The notes under the pieces were generated by a model. That model was not told the origin of the DNA. It made no database searches and was given only the letters and a program-made list of their open reading frames with translations. From NCBI RefSeq assembly GCF_000376825.1, contig NZ_AQXW01000004.1:2356001-2420000 (forward strand): a stretch of 64,000 nucleotides of DNA. Direction: 5' to 3'. Position 1 is the stretch's first letter, and every line of letters starts with the position of its first letter. This document shows positions 33,180 through 45,426 of the stretch, piece after piece. Both the position numbers and the translations under genes were made by a program. The DNA is from Demetria terragena DSM 11295 (GTDB lineage Bacteria; Actinomycetota; Actinomycetes; Actinomycetales; Dermatophilaceae).

Positions 33180-33260
33180 GTTGAGTCTGGTAAGCGCAAC
33201 TTAACCGAGTCTTGGTTTGACAAGTACCGCCGAGACAGAGTTGAGTCTGATGCAGTCAAT
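33180..33260 (+). promoter_or_regulatory. dnaK promoter region with GTTGAGTCTG repeats
   Basis: GTTGAGTCTG occurs at 33180 and 33240. The second is followed after a 7-base gap by AGTCAAT, a degenerate HAIR element (HspR consensus CTTGAGT-N7-ACTCAAG). TTGACA at 33217 could be a -35 box. The transposon end lies 55 bp further upstream. Confidence 0.45.
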
Positions 33261-33289
33261 CTGACCCAGAGCAACAAGGAGATCCATTC

Positions 33290-35172
<1,883 letters not shown>

Positions 35173-35176
<4 letters not shown>

Positions 35177-35820
35177 CAGACGTCAACCCCACCCCTGCCG
35201 GCTCGCAGGAGCCGGCAGGGGAGGAGCCCACGATCATCCGTGACCGACGTCGGATCGACCCGGAGACCGGGGAGGTGCGTACGCCGTCGGCAAGTAGCGA
35301 AGCGACCGAGGCGACCTCCGAACCCAAGCTCGAGACCGAGACGGACGACGTCGCCGCTGACCCGGGCTTGCCCGAAGGTGAAACCGAAGCGGAGGGCCCG
35401 CTCGCCGCTGAGTTGCAAGATGAGCTTTTGCGCGAGAAGGCCGCGCGGCACAACGAGCGCGAGCGTTTCAAACGTGAACGGTCCAAGGACCGTGAGGCGA
35501 GCATCGGGTCGGTCGTTGAGTCGTTGCTCCCTGTCCTGGACGACGTGCACTACGCACGTGAGCACGGCGAGTTGGCGGGCACCCCTTTCGAGAAGATCGC
35601 CGACAAACTAGAGGCGATCCTTGGCCGCTACGGCGTCGAAACGATTGGTGCCGTAGGCGATCCGTTCGACCCCTCGCTGCACGAAGCGCTCATGCACGTG
35701 GAAGCCGAGGTGCCCGAGGGCTCCGAAGGCACCACGGTGGTACAGGTCATCCAGCCAGGGTTCAAGATCGGTGACCGGGTTGTCCGCGCGGCCCGCGTCA
35801 GCGTCGCTGACCCGGTGTGA
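35173..35820 (+). CDS. grpE: Nucleotide exchange factor of DnaK
   Basis: 215 residues. An acidic disordered N-terminal 75 residues, then a long coiled coil ('[20 protein letters not shown]') and the C-terminal beta domain ('[20 protein letters not shown]'). Releases ADP from DnaK. GTG overlaps the dnaK stop by 4 nt. The N-terminal extension is longer than in E. coli GrpE but common in actinobacteria. Confidence 0.96.
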
Positions 35821-35856
35821 TCGCTTGACTAGCAACGAGTTCACTAAGGAGGTGTG

Positions 35857-36870
35857 ATGGCAAGTCAGGACTGGTTCGAGAAGGACTTCTACGCAATCCT
35901 TGGCGTCTCCAAGGACGCCTCGGAGGGCGACATCAAGAAGGCCTACCGCAAGTTGGCGCGCCAATGGCACCCCGACCAGAACCCCGGTGATGAGGCTGCC
36001 GAGAAGCGGTTCAAGGAGATCGGCGAGGCCAACGCCGTGTTGTCCGATGCCGAACAGCGTCAGGAATACGACGCAGTCCGACAGATGGCGCACGGGGGCG
36101 CCCGCTTCACGGCGGGTGGTCCCGGCGGCGGCGCCGGGGGCTTCGACGACATCTTCAGCGCTTTCGCTGGCGGCCAAGGTGGTCAGGGCGGACCTCAGAT
36201 GAGGTTCTCTCAGGGCGGCGGCCAAGGGATCAATCTGGAAGACATCCTGGGCGGAATGCAAGGTGGCGGCAGCCCCTTCGGCCGTTCGTATGCCGACTAT
36301 GGCGCACCAGCCGGACCTCGGCGTGGTCGCGATGTTGAGGCACGAACGTCGTTGACGTTCCGTCAGGCGGTCACCGGCGACACCATCACGCTGCGCGCTG
36401 CGGGCGGAGAGACCGTGACCGCCCGAATCCCTGCTGGGGTCAAGGACGGTCAGAAGATTCGATTGCGCGGCAAAGGTGAGCCGGGGGAGCCTGGCGCATC
36501 CGCAGGCGACCTCATGTTGCAGGTCGCGGTCGAGCCGCACCCGGTGTTTGGCCGGGACGGCAACAACCTCACGATTGATCTGCCCATCACCTTCGCCGAG
36601 GCCGCGTTGGGCGCGACGGTCGAGGTGCCCACCTTGGACGGAAACCCGGTCAAGGTACGCGTGGCTGCTGGCACCCCCAGCGGGCGGACATTGCGCATCA
36701 AAGGCCGAGGAGTCAAAAGCACCAAGGCAACTGGCGACCTTCTCGCCAGGGTGCAGGTCATCGTTCCGCAGCGGCTTACCGACGAGGCTAAGGCCGCCGT
36801 CGAGGCGTTGCGCGATCAGGAAGGCGACACCGACCCGCGCGCCGACGTCGTGGCAAAGGCTTCGACATGA
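35857..36870 (+). CDS. dnaJ: DnaJ-family co-chaperone without zinc finger
   Basis: 337 residues. J domain with 'WHPDQNPG' (HPD), a Gly-rich stretch at about residues 80-135, then two C-terminal peptide-binding domains ('[19 protein letters not shown]', '[17 protein letters not shown]'). The four CxxCxGxG zinc repeats of classical DnaJ are absent, making it a CbpA/type B J-protein. AGGAGG precedes ATG 35857. It stimulates DnaK ATPase. The hspR gene overlaps its stop by 4 nt. Confidence 0.95.
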   Translation: MASQDWFEKDFYAILGVSKDASEGDIKKAYRKLARQWHPDQNPGDEAAEKRFKEIGEANAVLSDAEQRQEYDAVRQMAHGGARFTAGGPGGGAGGFDDIFSAFAGGQGGQGGPQMRFSQGGGQGINLEDILGGMQGGGSPFGRSYADYGAPAGPRRGRDVEARTSLTFRQAVTGDTITLRAAGGETVTARIPAGVKDGQKIRLRGKGEPGEPGASAGDLMLQVAVEPHPVFGRDGNNLTIDLPITFAEAALGATVEVPTLDGNPVKVRVAAGTPSGRTLRIKGRGVKSTKATGDLLARVQVIVPQRLTDEAKAAVEALRDQEGDTDPRADVVAKAST

Positions 36871-37295
36871 ACCGCCTCACTGATGACAAGACTCCGGTCT
36901 ATGTCATCTCTGTCGCGGCCGAACTGGCGGGGATGCACGCGCAAACCCTGCGTCAGTACGACCGCCTCGGCCTGGTCACCCCCTCCCGCACGGGTGGGGG
37001 TGGCCGGCGTTATTCCGCGTCTGATGTTGCGATGTTGCGCCGCGTCCAAGAGATGTCCCAGGACGGCGTGAGCCTGGAGGGAATCCAGCGGGTGCTCGAG
37101 TTGGAGAATCAGGTCGCCGCTCTGCGGTCACGTATCGCCGAGCTGACCGAGCAGGTTAGCCGTCTGGAGCAACAGTCAGGTGCCAGGGTTTTCGCGGCCT
37201 CGCCCGATGGTCAGATCGTCGCGCTTCGACCTGGCGAACGTCCGGAGCGCCGGGTGGGAAGTTCATTGGTGGTGTGGCGCCCGCGCGTCAGATGA
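36867..37295 (+). CDS. hspR: Heat-shock repressor HspR, MerR family
   Basis: 142 residues. MerR-type helix-turn-helix '[26 protein letters not shown]' region with the wing '[17 protein letters not shown]', then a coiled coil ('[18 protein letters not shown]') for dimerisation. In actinobacteria HspR binds HAIR elements, such as the one before clpB at 40787, with DnaK as corepressor. The C-terminal tail ('LVVWRPRVR') is the part that senses DnaK in relatives. Confidence 0.95.
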   Translation: MNRLTDDKTPVYVISVAAELAGMHAQTLRQYDRLGLVTPSRTGGGGRRYSASDVAMLRRVQEMSQDGVSLEGIQRVLELENQVAALRSRIAELTEQVSRLEQQSGARVFAASPDGQIVALRPGERPERRVGSSLVVWRPRVR

Positions 37296-37328
37296 CGCCG
37301 CCCGGCGATCGGGTGGAATTATGGCACC

Positions 37329-37604
37329 GTGGTTCATTACCTGTTGGTGTTTCCCGACCGTGCTGACGCCGAGACGGTGGCACACGACTTGCGCGAAGAA
37401 ACCGACTTCGCTGAGGTCCGGGTCATTCGCGAAGCGCTCGCTGGCGAGGACGACTCCGAGGACCACGACTGGGCGGTCTATGTCCGGATCGAGACCCTCG
37501 ATGACCCGACGAGCGCGCCGGCTCGCGCCTTGACGGATCGGTTCACCGCGCTGGCGCAGGAGCACGGCGGCTGGCTGGACGAGGACGTCTCTCCCACCTC
37601 GTAA
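37329..37604 (+). CDS. Small RraB-like protein
   Basis: 91 residues, acidic, single domain. The start 'VHYLLVFPDRADAETVAHDL' and 'DDSEDHDWAVYVRIETLDD' resemble the RraB (RNase E inhibitor) fold group, which is common in actinobacteria where the role is unproven. The GTG start was chosen over an overlapping ATG in another frame, because only the GTG frame gives this domain. It follows hspR by 33 nt and may be cotranscribed with it. Confidence 0.65.
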   Translation: MVHYLLVFPDRADAETVAHDLREETDFAEVRVIREALAGEDDSEDHDWAVYVRIETLDDPTSAPARALTDRFTALAQEHGGWLDEDVSPTS

Positions 37605-37661
37605 ACCGCGATAGGCAAGCCCGGCCGGGAACCGGCAAGTTGCGAGAAAATTAGCGCTCAT

Positions 37662-37673
37662 TCACATATGTGA
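37662..37673. promoter_or_regulatory. Palindrome TCACATATGTGA before subtilase
   Basis: Perfect 12-bp palindrome 70 bases before the protease start. The same TCACA-N2-TGTGA pattern is at 9930. Candidate operator of an unidentified regulator. Confidence 0.4.
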
Positions 37674-37743
37674 GGTGCGTCACCGAATATCTTTGCGGAG
37701 GCCGTCGCCCGGCGGCCGGTTGTCTGCGAGGAGATTTTCACTT

Positions 37744-40731
37744 ATGACCGTTCGCGTCAGGCGCGGTACCGCCCTGTGGGTTGGGGTGGCAACGAGCGCG
37801 CTGGTGGTAGCCCCACTGGCCACGGCTCCGCCACTAGCCTCAGCTGATCCATCGTCCTCTGGCCCTAAGGGCCGCTACATCGTCCAGGTCACGGGCGCGC
37901 CGATCGCGAGTTACAACGGTAGCTCCAGCATCAAGCGCACCAAGCCCGCAAAGGGCAAGAAGGTCAACCGCAGTTCAGCGGCGGCGAAGGAATACGGCGC
38001 GGCCCTGAAGGTCAAGAAGAACAAGGTGTTGTCATCGGTCGGCGTCTCTACCGATGCCGTCACACATGACTACAAGGTGACGTTCAACGGATTTGCTGCC
38101 AAGTTGACCCAAGAGCAGGTCGCGGCGCTGCGCAAGTCCTCCAGCGTCGTACGCGTCTGGAAAGACGAGGTCCGGCACCAAGACACCACCACTACGCCAG
38201 ACTTCCTCGGCCTGTCCGGGAAGAAGGGCACCTGGGCCAAGGAATTCGGCGGCATTAAGAACGCTGGGCGCGGCATGATCATCGGCGTGGTCGACTCCGG
38301 AATCTGGTCCGACCACCCTTCATTCGCGCCGACGGGACAGACCAAAGCCGAAGCAGAGACCATCGCCAGCAAGTGGAAGGGCACGTGCGACGCGGGTGTT
38401 GAGGCGCCCAAGGTGACGTGCAACAACAAGTTGATCGGTGCGCGCTACTTCAGGGCCAGCGGGTCTGTGCCGACGGAAGACTTCGCGTCGCCGCGTGACT
38501 TCGGTGGCCATGGCACGCATACCGCGAGCACCTCTGGCGGAAACGCGAACGTCAAGGCTGAGATTTACGGCGACACAGTCGGCAAGGTCTCCGGCATCGC
38601 ACCGCACGCGCGGATTGCCGCGTACAAGGCGTTGTGGGGCGAAGCGGGTACGGGTGCGACTGCTGACCTGGTGTCCGCGATCGACGCCGCGGTCGGCGAT
38701 GGCGTTGACGTCATCAACTATTCCGTTTCGGGTTCACGTACCGCAGTCGTGAGCCCCGATGAACTTGCCTTCCTCGGTGCGGCTGACGCCGGCGTGTTTG
38801 TCGCGACGTCGGCCGGAAATGACGGAACCGATATCGGCCCGTCGAGCGTGGCGCACAACTCGCCCTGGACCACGACCGTGGCGTCCTCGACGCACGACCG
38901 AGGTGCCGCGAAGACGATCACTCTTGGCAACGGCAAGAAGTACGAAGGCGTTGGCGTCCGGAAGGCCGTCCCGTCCTCGCCCATCGTGAACGCCGAGGAC
39001 GTTTCCGTGAAAGGCGCGCCCGAGCTCTTGGCGAGCCAGTGCCAGACGGACGTGGACCCCGACAAGGCTGGCGCGCAGCCCGCCCTAGACCCGGCCAAGG
39101 TCAAGGGAAAGATCGTGGTGTGCACCCGAGGCGGCAACGATCGCGTCGTCAAGAGTGACGCCGTGAACGCAGCAGGCGGCGTCGGAATGGTGCTCGTCAA
39201 CACCGACCCCGCGGAATCGCTCGATGCCGATTACCACGTCATCCCGACGATTCAAGTCACGCCAGCCAACGGCAAGCCCATCAAGGCGTATGCGTCCAAG
39301 AAGAAGTCCACTGCCGCGATCTCAGCGGCCGATGAGTCCACAGTGCGCGCCCCGGCGATGTCTGGTTTCTCTTCTTATGGACCGGCATTGGCTGGCGGCG
39401 GCGATCTGCTCAAGCCCGACATCACGGCGCCCGGCTCCAATGTGATTGCCGGCGTGGCTCCTCCGGGCAACTCGGACAACCTGTTCGGTTCCTACTCGGG
39501 CACCTCAATGTCGGCTCCGCACATTGCGGGCATCGCGGCGATGGTCATGCAGAAGAACCCGACCTGGTCACCCGCCGCGGTGAAGTCGGCCATGATGACC
39601 ACGGCGACCACTAAGGACAACGAAGGCAAGCAGATCCAGCGCGGTGACAAAGACGCCACGCCGCTGGACTATGGCGCCGGACATGTTCAGGTCAGCAAAG
39701 CCTTCAAGCCGGGTCTGGTCTATGACGCGGGCTACAGCGACTGGCTGAAGTACGCCTGTGGGCTGGGTCAGCTGCAGCTGGTCACCAGCGAAGAGACCTG
39801 CGACGTCGTCGGCAGTACCGACTCGAGTGACCTCAACTACCCGAGCATCGCCGTAGGCGACCTCGTGGATAGTCAGACGGTCAAGCGCACGGTGACCAAC
39901 GTCGAGAAGAAGGCGGCCACCTACACCGCCAAGGTCGATGCTCCCGCTGGAGTCAGCGTGACGGTCACCCCGCGCACGCTGAAGGTGCCGGCCGGTCAGT
40001 CTCGCTCGTTCGAGGTCACGATGCGTCGCACCACGGCGACGTTGGACGAGTACGCCTTCGGCCAGTTGACGTGGAACGGCAACCGTGGCCAGAGCGTCCA
40101 GAGCCCGATCGCGGTTCAGCCGCTATCGGTGCGTGCGCCGTTGTCGATTAACGGCACGACGACCTCCGGTTCGCGGGCGATGGAAGTCACGACTGGATAC
40201 GCTGGCCCGCTCAACACCACAGTGCATGGCCTCACTCCCAGCACGGTGACCTCTAAGGAGGCGACCACCGCGAAGCCGGCTGTCTTCACGGTCAAGGTTC
40301 CGAAGGGCACCTCGGTCGTGCGTTTCGCCACCTACGACGAGGATTACGCGGAGGGCACGGACCTGGACGTCGTGCTCAAGAAGGATGGTGCGGTTGTGGC
40401 CGAAAGCGCCGGAGCCACGGCGGATGAGTCCATGACGTTCGAAGGTCTTGAAGCCGGTACGTACACGGCGGAGGTCGTGATCTTCTCCGGTGCGGCGAGC
40501 ATGCCGGTCCGGCTGAACAGTTTCTTGGTGATGCCAAAGGCGGCGGGCAACCTCACGGTTGATCCCGCTGCACTGCAGGCAAAACTCGCGAAGCCGTTCA
40601 CGATGACGGCGAAGTGGTCTGGCCTTGAGGCCGGTAAGCGTTATCTCGGAGTGATCCGCTACGACAACGGAACGCCTGACCTGGACAAGAAGACGGTGGT
40701 GTCAATCGACACCACCAAGGCTTCGTCCTAG
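37744..40731 (+). CDS. Secreted subtilisin-like (S8) protease with PA insert
   Basis: 995-residue secreted serine protease. Signal peptide ('TALWVGVATSALVVAPLA'), I9 propeptide ('GRYIVQVTGAPIASYNG'), S8 catalytic domain with D184 ('IGVVDSGIW'), H256 ('GHGTHTAS') and S588 ('GTSMSAPHIAG'), oxyanion Asn in 'ATSAGNDGTD', a PA domain inserted between His and Ser, and C-terminal Fn3/beta-sandwich parts. Similar to plant-cucumisin-like bacterial proteases. Probably extracellular nutrition. There is no LPXTG anchor. ATG 37744 was picked for the signal peptide and the upstream GAGGAG. Confidence 0.94.
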   Translation: MTVRVRRGTALWVGVATSALVVAPLATAPPLASADPSSSGPKGRYIVQVTGAPIASYNGSSSIKRTKPAKGKKVNRSSAAAKEYGAALKVKKNKVLSSVGVSTDAVTHDYKVTFNGFAAKLTQEQVAALRKSSSVVRVWKDEVRHQDTTTTPDFLGLSGKKGTWAKEFGGIKNAGRGMIIGVVDSGIWSDHPSFAPTGQTKAEAETIASKWKGTCDAGVEAPKVTCNNKLIGARYFRASGSVPTEDFASPRDFGGHGTHTASTSGGNANVKAEIYGDTVGKVSGIAPHARIAAYKALWGEAGTGATADLVSAIDAAVGDGVDVINYSVSGSRTAVVSPDELAFLGAADAGVFVATSAGNDGTDIGPSSVAHNSPWTTTVASSTHDRGAAKTITLGNGKKYEGVGVRKAVPSSPIVNAEDVSVKGAPELLASQCQTDVDPDKAGAQPALDPAKVKGKIVVCTRGGNDRVVKSDAVNAAGGVGMVLVNTDPAESLDADYHVIPTIQVTPANGKPIKAYASKKKSTAAISAADESTVRAPAMSGFSSYGPALAGGGDLLKPDITAPGSNVIAGVAPPGNSDNLFGSYSGTSMSAPHIAGIAAMVMQKNPTWSPAAVKSAMMTTATTKDNEGKQIQRGDKDATPLDYGAGHVQVSKAFKPGLVYDAGYSDWLKYACGLGQLQLVTSEETCDVVGSTDSSDLNYPSIAVGDLVDSQTVKRTVTNVEKKAATYTAKVDAPAGVSVTVTPRTLKVPAGQSRSFEVTMRRTTATLDEYAFGQLTWNGNRGQSVQSPIAVQPLSVRAPLSINGTTTSGSRAMEVTTGYAGPLNTTVHGLTPSTVTSKEATTAKPAVFTVKVPKGTSVVRFATYDEDYAEGTDLDVVLKKDGAVVAESAGATADESMTFEGLEAGTYTAEVVIFSGAASMPVRLNSFLVMPKAAGNLTVDPAALQAKLAKPFTMTAKWSGLEAGKRYLGVIRYDNGTPDLDKKTVVSIDTTKASS

Positions 40732-40741
40732 TCAGATCCAC

Positions 40742-40777
40742 CGCAGCGCTGGTCGGGGCTTCCCGGCCAGCGCTGCG
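40742..40777 (+). terminator. Hairpin after subtilase
   Basis: CGCAGCGCTGG (40742-40752) and CCAGCGCTGCG (40767-40777) pair perfectly, 11 nt after the subtilase stop. Rho-independent type, without a marked U-run. Confidence 0.8.
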
Positions 40778-40786
40778 TCATGTCAG

Positions 40787-40809
40787 AGTTGAGTGGAATA
40801 CGCTCAACT
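40787..40809. promoter_or_regulatory. HAIR-like HspR operator before clpB
   Basis: AGTTGAG and CTCAACT are perfect 7-bp arms 9 bases apart, i.e. GTTGAGT-N7-GCTCAAC, a close match to the HAIR consensus CTTGAGT-N7-ACTCAAG. It is 53 bp before the clpB start. Places clpB in the HspR regulon with the dnaK operon. Confidence 0.8.
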
Positions 40810-40861
40810 TGGTGGATGTTGGTCCCAGTAGGAACAGAATTTTTCGACACTGGAGGCTGCA

Positions 40862-43429
40862 TTGGACCTTTCGTTGACCACCAAATCGCAGGAAGCGCTA
40901 GCCGCGGCCGCTGCAGGCGCGGCTACCGCCGGCAATCCGCATGTGGAGCCCGCGCACCTGCTGCTCGCACTCACAGACCAAACCGATACGACCACGGCAC
41001 CCTTGCTGGAGGCCGTCGGCGCGACTCCCGCTGCCGTGCGCAGCACCGCTGAGCAAGCACTGCGTAGTGTGCCGTCGGCGACCGGAAGTACCACCGCGCA
41101 GCCGTCTTTGTCGCGGGGGCTGGCGCACGTGTTGGAGCAGGCTCGCCAGTTGATGACGTCCATGGGCGATTCGTTCGTGTCGACCGATCATCTACTCGTG
41201 GCACTCGCCCGCACCGGAGACTTCGGTCTGGACGCCGCAGCGCTTGAAGCGGCGGTCCCGGCAACCCGGGGTGGCGGCAAAGTGACCAGCGCAGCGCCCG
41301 AGGGCACGTATGACGCGCTGGAAAAATATGGAACCGACCTGACCGCCGTTGCTCGTGAAGGAAAACTTGACCCGGTTATCGGGCGGGATAGTGAGATTCG
41401 CCGGGTGGTTCAGGTGCTCTCGCGGCGTACCAAGAACAACCCGGTGCTCATCGGTGATCCAGGCGTCGGGAAGACCGCCGTCGTGGAGGGGCTGGCGCAA
41501 CGCATTGTTGAGGGTGACGTCCCAGAATCGTTGCGCGACAAGCGACTTGTCTCACTTGATCTGGGTGCCATGGTTGCGGGCGCGAAGTATCGAGGTGAGT
41601 TCGAAGAGCGCCTCAAGGCTGTCCTCGAAGAGATCAAGAGCAGTGACGGTGAGGTGGTGACCTTCATCGACGAACTCCACACCGTGGTCGGCGCTGGCGC
41701 TTCAGGCGAAGGCGCGATGGATGCAGGCAACATGCTGAAGCCGATGCTCGCGCGCGGCGAACTTCGGATGGTCGGGGCGACGACGCTCGACGAATACCGC
41801 GAGCATCTCGAGAAGGACCCAGCCCTTGAGCGCCGCTTCCAGCAGGTGTTCGTCGGTGAGCCCTCGGTCGAGGACACCATTGCCATCCTGCGTGGCCTCA
41901 AAGAGCGCTACGAGGCTCACCACAAGGTCGCGATCTCCGATTCCGCGCTGGTCGCGGCGGCTGCGCTATCTGATCGCTACATCACCAGCCGACAGTTGCC
42001 GGACAAGGCGATTGACCTGGTCGATGAGTCAGCCTCGCGGTTGCGCATGGAGATCGACTCCTCACCGGTGGAAATCGATGCGCTGCGACGCGCGGTGGAC
42101 CGGCTCAAGATGGAGGAGCTGCATCTGGCCGGTGAGACCGATGATGCCTCCCGGGAACGTCTGGAGCGTCTGCGTGCTGACCTGGCTGACAAGCAGGAGG
42201 AGTTGTCTGCACTCACGGCCCGGTGGGATTCTGAAAAGGCGGGACTTAACCGAGTTGGAGACCTGAAGGCACAAATCGACGAGTTGCGGACGCAGGCCGA
42301 TCGCCTTCAGCGAGAAGGGGATTACGCAGGTGCGTCCAAGTTGCTCTACGGGGACCTGCCCGAGCTGGAGCAGCAACTGCAAAGCGCTCAGGATGCCGAA
42401 GCAACAGCGTCAACGGCCGGCGGCGTGGCGCCGATGGTCAAGGACGAAGTGGGAGCCGATGACATCGCCGATGTCATTTCGTCGTGGACGGGGATCCCCG
42501 CGGGACGCCTGCTCGAAGGCGAGACCGAGAAGTTGTTGCGGATGGAGGAGGTGTTGGGCGAACGCCTGATCGGTCAGGTCGACGCGGTGCGTGCGGTGTC
42601 CGATGCCGTACGCCGCTCGCGGGCCGGGATCGCTGACCCTGACCGTCCTACGGGTTCCTTCCTGTTTCTCGGGCCGACGGGTGTCGGAAAAACCGAGCTG
42701 GCGAAGTCACTTGCCGATTTCTTGTTCGATGACGAGCGCGCCATGGTGCGCATCGACATGTCGGAATACGCCGAGCGCCATGCAGTGGCGCGCCTGATCG
42801 GCTCGCCCCCGGGCTACGTCGGGTACGAAGAAGGCGGTCAACTCACCGAGGCCGTACGCCGTCGGCCGTACTGCGTGGTCCTGCTTGATGAGGTGGAGAA
42901 GGCGCACCCGGAAACCTTCGACATTCTGTTGCAGGTGCTCGATGATGGTCGGCTTACCGACGGTCAGGGGCGAACGGTCGACTTCCGTAATGTCCTGCTG
43001 GTGATGACCTCCAACCTGGGATCGGCCTTCTTGGTGGATCCGCTGCTGTCCGCCGAACAACGGCGCGACTCGGTGATGACGGCCGTGCGCCAGGCCTTCA
43101 AGCCGGAATTCCTCAACCGGCTTGATGAGCTGGTGATCTTCGAGCCGTTGACCAAGGCAGAGCTTGCGCACATCGTGCAGTTGCAGGTGGCCGAACTTGA
43201 CCGGCGACTGGTTGACCGACGCATCACGCTCGAGGTCACCGACGCCGCGCGGGCATGGTTGGCGGAGGCGGGTTTCGACCCGGCCTACGGTGCTCGTCCG
43301 CTGCGGCGTTTGGTTCAGAAGCAGATCGGTGACCGACTCGCAACAGCGTTGCTTTCGGGCGATGTGCGCGACGGCGGTCGGGCGCAGATCGACCTATCCG
43401 ACTCCGGGGACCACCTGACTTTGCGCTGA
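40862..43429 (+). CDS. clpB: Disaggregase ClpB (Hsp100)
   Basis: 855 residues, normal length. N-terminal Clp repeats, AAA+ 1 with '[13 protein letters not shown]', the middle coiled-coil domain ('[20 protein letters not shown]'), AAA+ 2 with '[13 protein letters not shown]', and a C-terminal '[14 protein letters not shown]'. Works with DnaK to dissolve aggregates. TTG start follows CTGGAGG at good spacing. A HAIR element lies upstream, so it is induced by heat with the dnaK operon. Confidence 0.97.
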   Translation: MDLSLTTKSQEALAAAAAGAATAGNPHVEPAHLLLALTDQTDTTTAPLLEAVGATPAAVRSTAEQALRSVPSATGSTTAQPSLSRGLAHVLEQARQLMTSMGDSFVSTDHLLVALARTGDFGLDAAALEAAVPATRGGGKVTSAAPEGTYDALEKYGTDLTAVAREGKLDPVIGRDSEIRRVVQVLSRRTKNNPVLIGDPGVGKTAVVEGLAQRIVEGDVPESLRDKRLVSLDLGAMVAGAKYRGEFEERLKAVLEEIKSSDGEVVTFIDELHTVVGAGASGEGAMDAGNMLKPMLARGELRMVGATTLDEYREHLEKDPALERRFQQVFVGEPSVEDTIAILRGLKERYEAHHKVAISDSALVAAAALSDRYITSRQLPDKAIDLVDESASRLRMEIDSSPVEIDALRRAVDRLKMEELHLAGETDDASRERLERLRADLADKQEELSALTARWDSEKAGLNRVGDLKAQIDELRTQADRLQREGDYAGASKLLYGDLPELEQQLQSAQDAEATASTAGGVAPMVKDEVGADDIADVISSWTGIPAGRLLEGETEKLLRMEEVLGERLIGQVDAVRAVSDAVRRSRAGIADPDRPTGSFLFLGPTGVGKTELAKSLADFLFDDERAMVRIDMSEYAERHAVARLIGSPPGYVGYEEGGQLTEAVRRRPYCVVLLDEVEKAHPETFDILLQVLDDGRLTDGQGRTVDFRNVLLVMTSNLGSAFLVDPLLSAEQRRDSVMTAVRQAFKPEFLNRLDELVIFEPLTKAELAHIVQLQVAELDRRLVDRRITLEVTDAARAWLAEAGFDPAYGARPLRRLVQKQIGDRLATALLSGDVRDGGRAQIDLSDSGDHLTLR

Positions 43430-43621
43430 GCCCAGGTTATTTCGGCTTCGGCGAGGTCTAAAAAAATAACCATGCGCGAATCTCCCACGCGGAGCATTAG
43501 TGCAAGTACCGTTCATCCATCACCACGCATCATTAACGCGTCGACCCAAGAAACTTCGTGACCCATCGAGGCTGGGAGGTCTGCGCGGCAATCACTCATG
43601 GCTGAAATGAGAGGTTTTGAG

Positions 43622-45301
43622 ATGGACAGAACTCGATCGATCACTGGGGCATTAGCGGTTACCACCGCGACACTCCTGGGTGCGGCAACAGTAGGCCCGA
43701 TCGGCTCCGCGTCGGCAGAGTCCAAGGCGGTGCCCAACGTCGCCAAACTGGCCGGGAATGCGCTGGCCAAGCAGAAGATCACGTGGAGCAGATGCTCTGA
43801 GTTACAGCCCGCGTCGGTCCAGTGCGCGACCATCAAGGTGCCGCAGGATTGGCATGACGCCCAGAATGGCAAGACCTGGGACGTCGCGATTTCCTACAAC
43901 AAGTTGAATGATCACAAAGATGATCATTTCAAAGGCGCCATCATGGGAAACCCGGGCGGTCCTGGTGGGTCTGGCCTATCGATGGCGGCCGGTTTTGCTC
44001 AGTCCATGCCAGATTTGAATCCTTACTATAACTACATTGGATTTGACCCGCGTGGCACCGGCAAGAGCAGTCACGCCAGTTGCGAATACACCGTGGACCC
44101 CAATGACACCAGTAAGTTCGCCGAGTGGAAGGCGATCGGCAAGGCGTGCGCGGGTGACCCTCAGGCGAAGACAATCACGACCGAGCAGACGACGTACGAC
44201 ATGGATTTCATTCGTCACCTGCTGGGCCTGCCCAAGCTCAACTACCTCGGCTACTCCTACGGGACCTGGCTCGGCTCCTGGTACTCCAAGGTCTTCTGGT
44301 CCAAGGCGGACCTCATGGTGCTCGACTCCGCTCTTGATGTGACGGAGCCGACCTACCAGCACGACAAGGAGTTCGAACCGTGGGCGTTCCCTCGCCGGAC
44401 TAAGCTGTGGTCGAAGCCATATGAGGTCCGTCAGGACGCGGCCGAGCCAGGTGTCAGTACGCAACCGGCTCCGGCGGCGAGCGCCTCGACCGAGAAGCAG
44501 CGCACCTTCCTCAAGGCGCAGGCAAAGTCGTCCTCCCCGATCGTGCGCAAGGGCGCGGAGCGTCGCCTCAAGGACCTGTCAAAGTTGACCAGCACCATGA
44601 CCAAGACCCCGAGCGCTCGCGCCAGAGCGGGCAAGTCGACGGCGGAGGCCTCGACCTTCGTCGACATGTCGTCGATGATCCGGTGTGGCGACGGGCAATA
44701 CACCCAAGGCGAGGCGTACTGGAAAGCCTGGTACGACAAGGTGGTCCGGGAAATCGGACCGCAGGCAGACAACGGAACCCTGGTGGGCTTCGAGTGCTTG
44801 GCCTGGCGGACCCAGAACAAGATGCCCGTAGCCGACCCGAAGACGTATCCCAAGACGATCGTGGTCCACTCGGAATTGGACGCAAACACCGTCTGGGAGC
44901 ACGGCAGCGCGAGTGGTTTGGGATTGCCCAACACGAAGTTCATTGCGGTGGACAACGAATCGCAGCACGGAGTGTTCCCCTACGGCACCGAAGAAGTTGA
45001 CCGTCCAGTTCTGAACTTCTTCCTCGAGGGCAAGCTTCCCAAGCCCAATGTGTCCGTGTCTCAGGGCCTCCCACGCTTCGGCGAGACGGAGACCTACGAG
45101 TACTGGAAGCCGATCAACAAGAAGGGCAAGCACTACGGCGAGCTTGTCACCGACCCGTGGCAGAAAGCAGGGACGCCGACGATTGTGCCGACCCCGGTGA
45201 CCGGAGCTGAGATTGTCCGCGAAGGCGAGATCCAGGCTGGCTTCCACAGTTGGGTGCTGCAGAACTACGGCATCGAAGGGTGGAACCTGGTGAAGCGCTG
45301 A
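43622..45301 (+). CDS. Secreted alpha/beta hydrolase, tripeptidyl aminopeptidase type (copy 1)
   Basis: 559-residue secreted hydrolase. Signal peptide at residues 1-35, then 'GAIMGNPGGPGGSGL' (oxyanion loop), nucleophile S212 in 'LGYSYGTWLG', Asp in 'VVHSELDANTVWE' and His in 'SQHGVFPYG'. Family S33-like peptidases of this kind remove tripeptides or dipeptides from secreted proteins and peptides. A tandem paralogue follows at 45427. The two share much of their length but differ in an Arg/Ser/Lys-rich insert at about residues 275-340. Likely acts outside the cell after the subtilase. Confidence 0.92.
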   Translation: MDRTRSITGALAVTTATLLGAATVGPIGSASAESKAVPNVAKLAGNALAKQKITWSRCSELQPASVQCATIKVPQDWHDAQNGKTWDVAISYNKLNDHKDDHFKGAIMGNPGGPGGSGLSMAAGFAQSMPDLNPYYNYIGFDPRGTGKSSHASCEYTVDPNDTSKFAEWKAIGKACAGDPQAKTITTEQTTYDMDFIRHLLGLPKLNYLGYSYGTWLGSWYSKVFWSKADLMVLDSALDVTEPTYQHDKEFEPWAFPRRTKLWSKPYEVRQDAAEPGVSTQPAPAASASTEKQRTFLKAQAKSSSPIVRKGAERRLKDLSKLTSTMTKTPSARARAGKSTAEASTFVDMSSMIRCGDGQYTQGEAYWKAWYDKVVREIGPQADNGTLVGFECLAWRTQNKMPVADPKTYPKTIVVHSELDANTVWEHGSASGLGLPNTKFIAVDNESQHGVFPYGTEEVDRPVLNFFLEGKLPKPNVSVSQGLPRFGETETYEYWKPINKKGKHYGELVTDPWQKAGTPTIVPTPVTGAEIVREGEIQAGFHSWVLQNYGIEGWNLVKR

Positions 45302-45329
45302 GGATGCGACCAGGTTGTTGATTGTTCAC

Positions 45330-45367
45330 AGGCGCCGAGACCGACCGACTGGTCGCTCTCGGCGCCT
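45330..45367 (+). terminator. Hairpin between the two hydrolase genes
   Basis: AGGCGCCGAGA (45330-45340) pairs with TCTCGGCGCCT (45357-45367); CGACC/GGTCG inside extends the stem. It lies 29 nt after the first hydrolase stop. Confidence 0.8.
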
Positions 45368-45426
45368 GGTGTCAACGCAGATCGGTGATGGCCTCGCACC
45401 AGGCGGGCCCCACGAAAGGAAGCGCG

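Noticed and set aside
43435-43471. GGTTATTT / AAATAACC pairing after clpB
   Set aside because: A-T rich with a 20-base loop; too weak to call a terminator.
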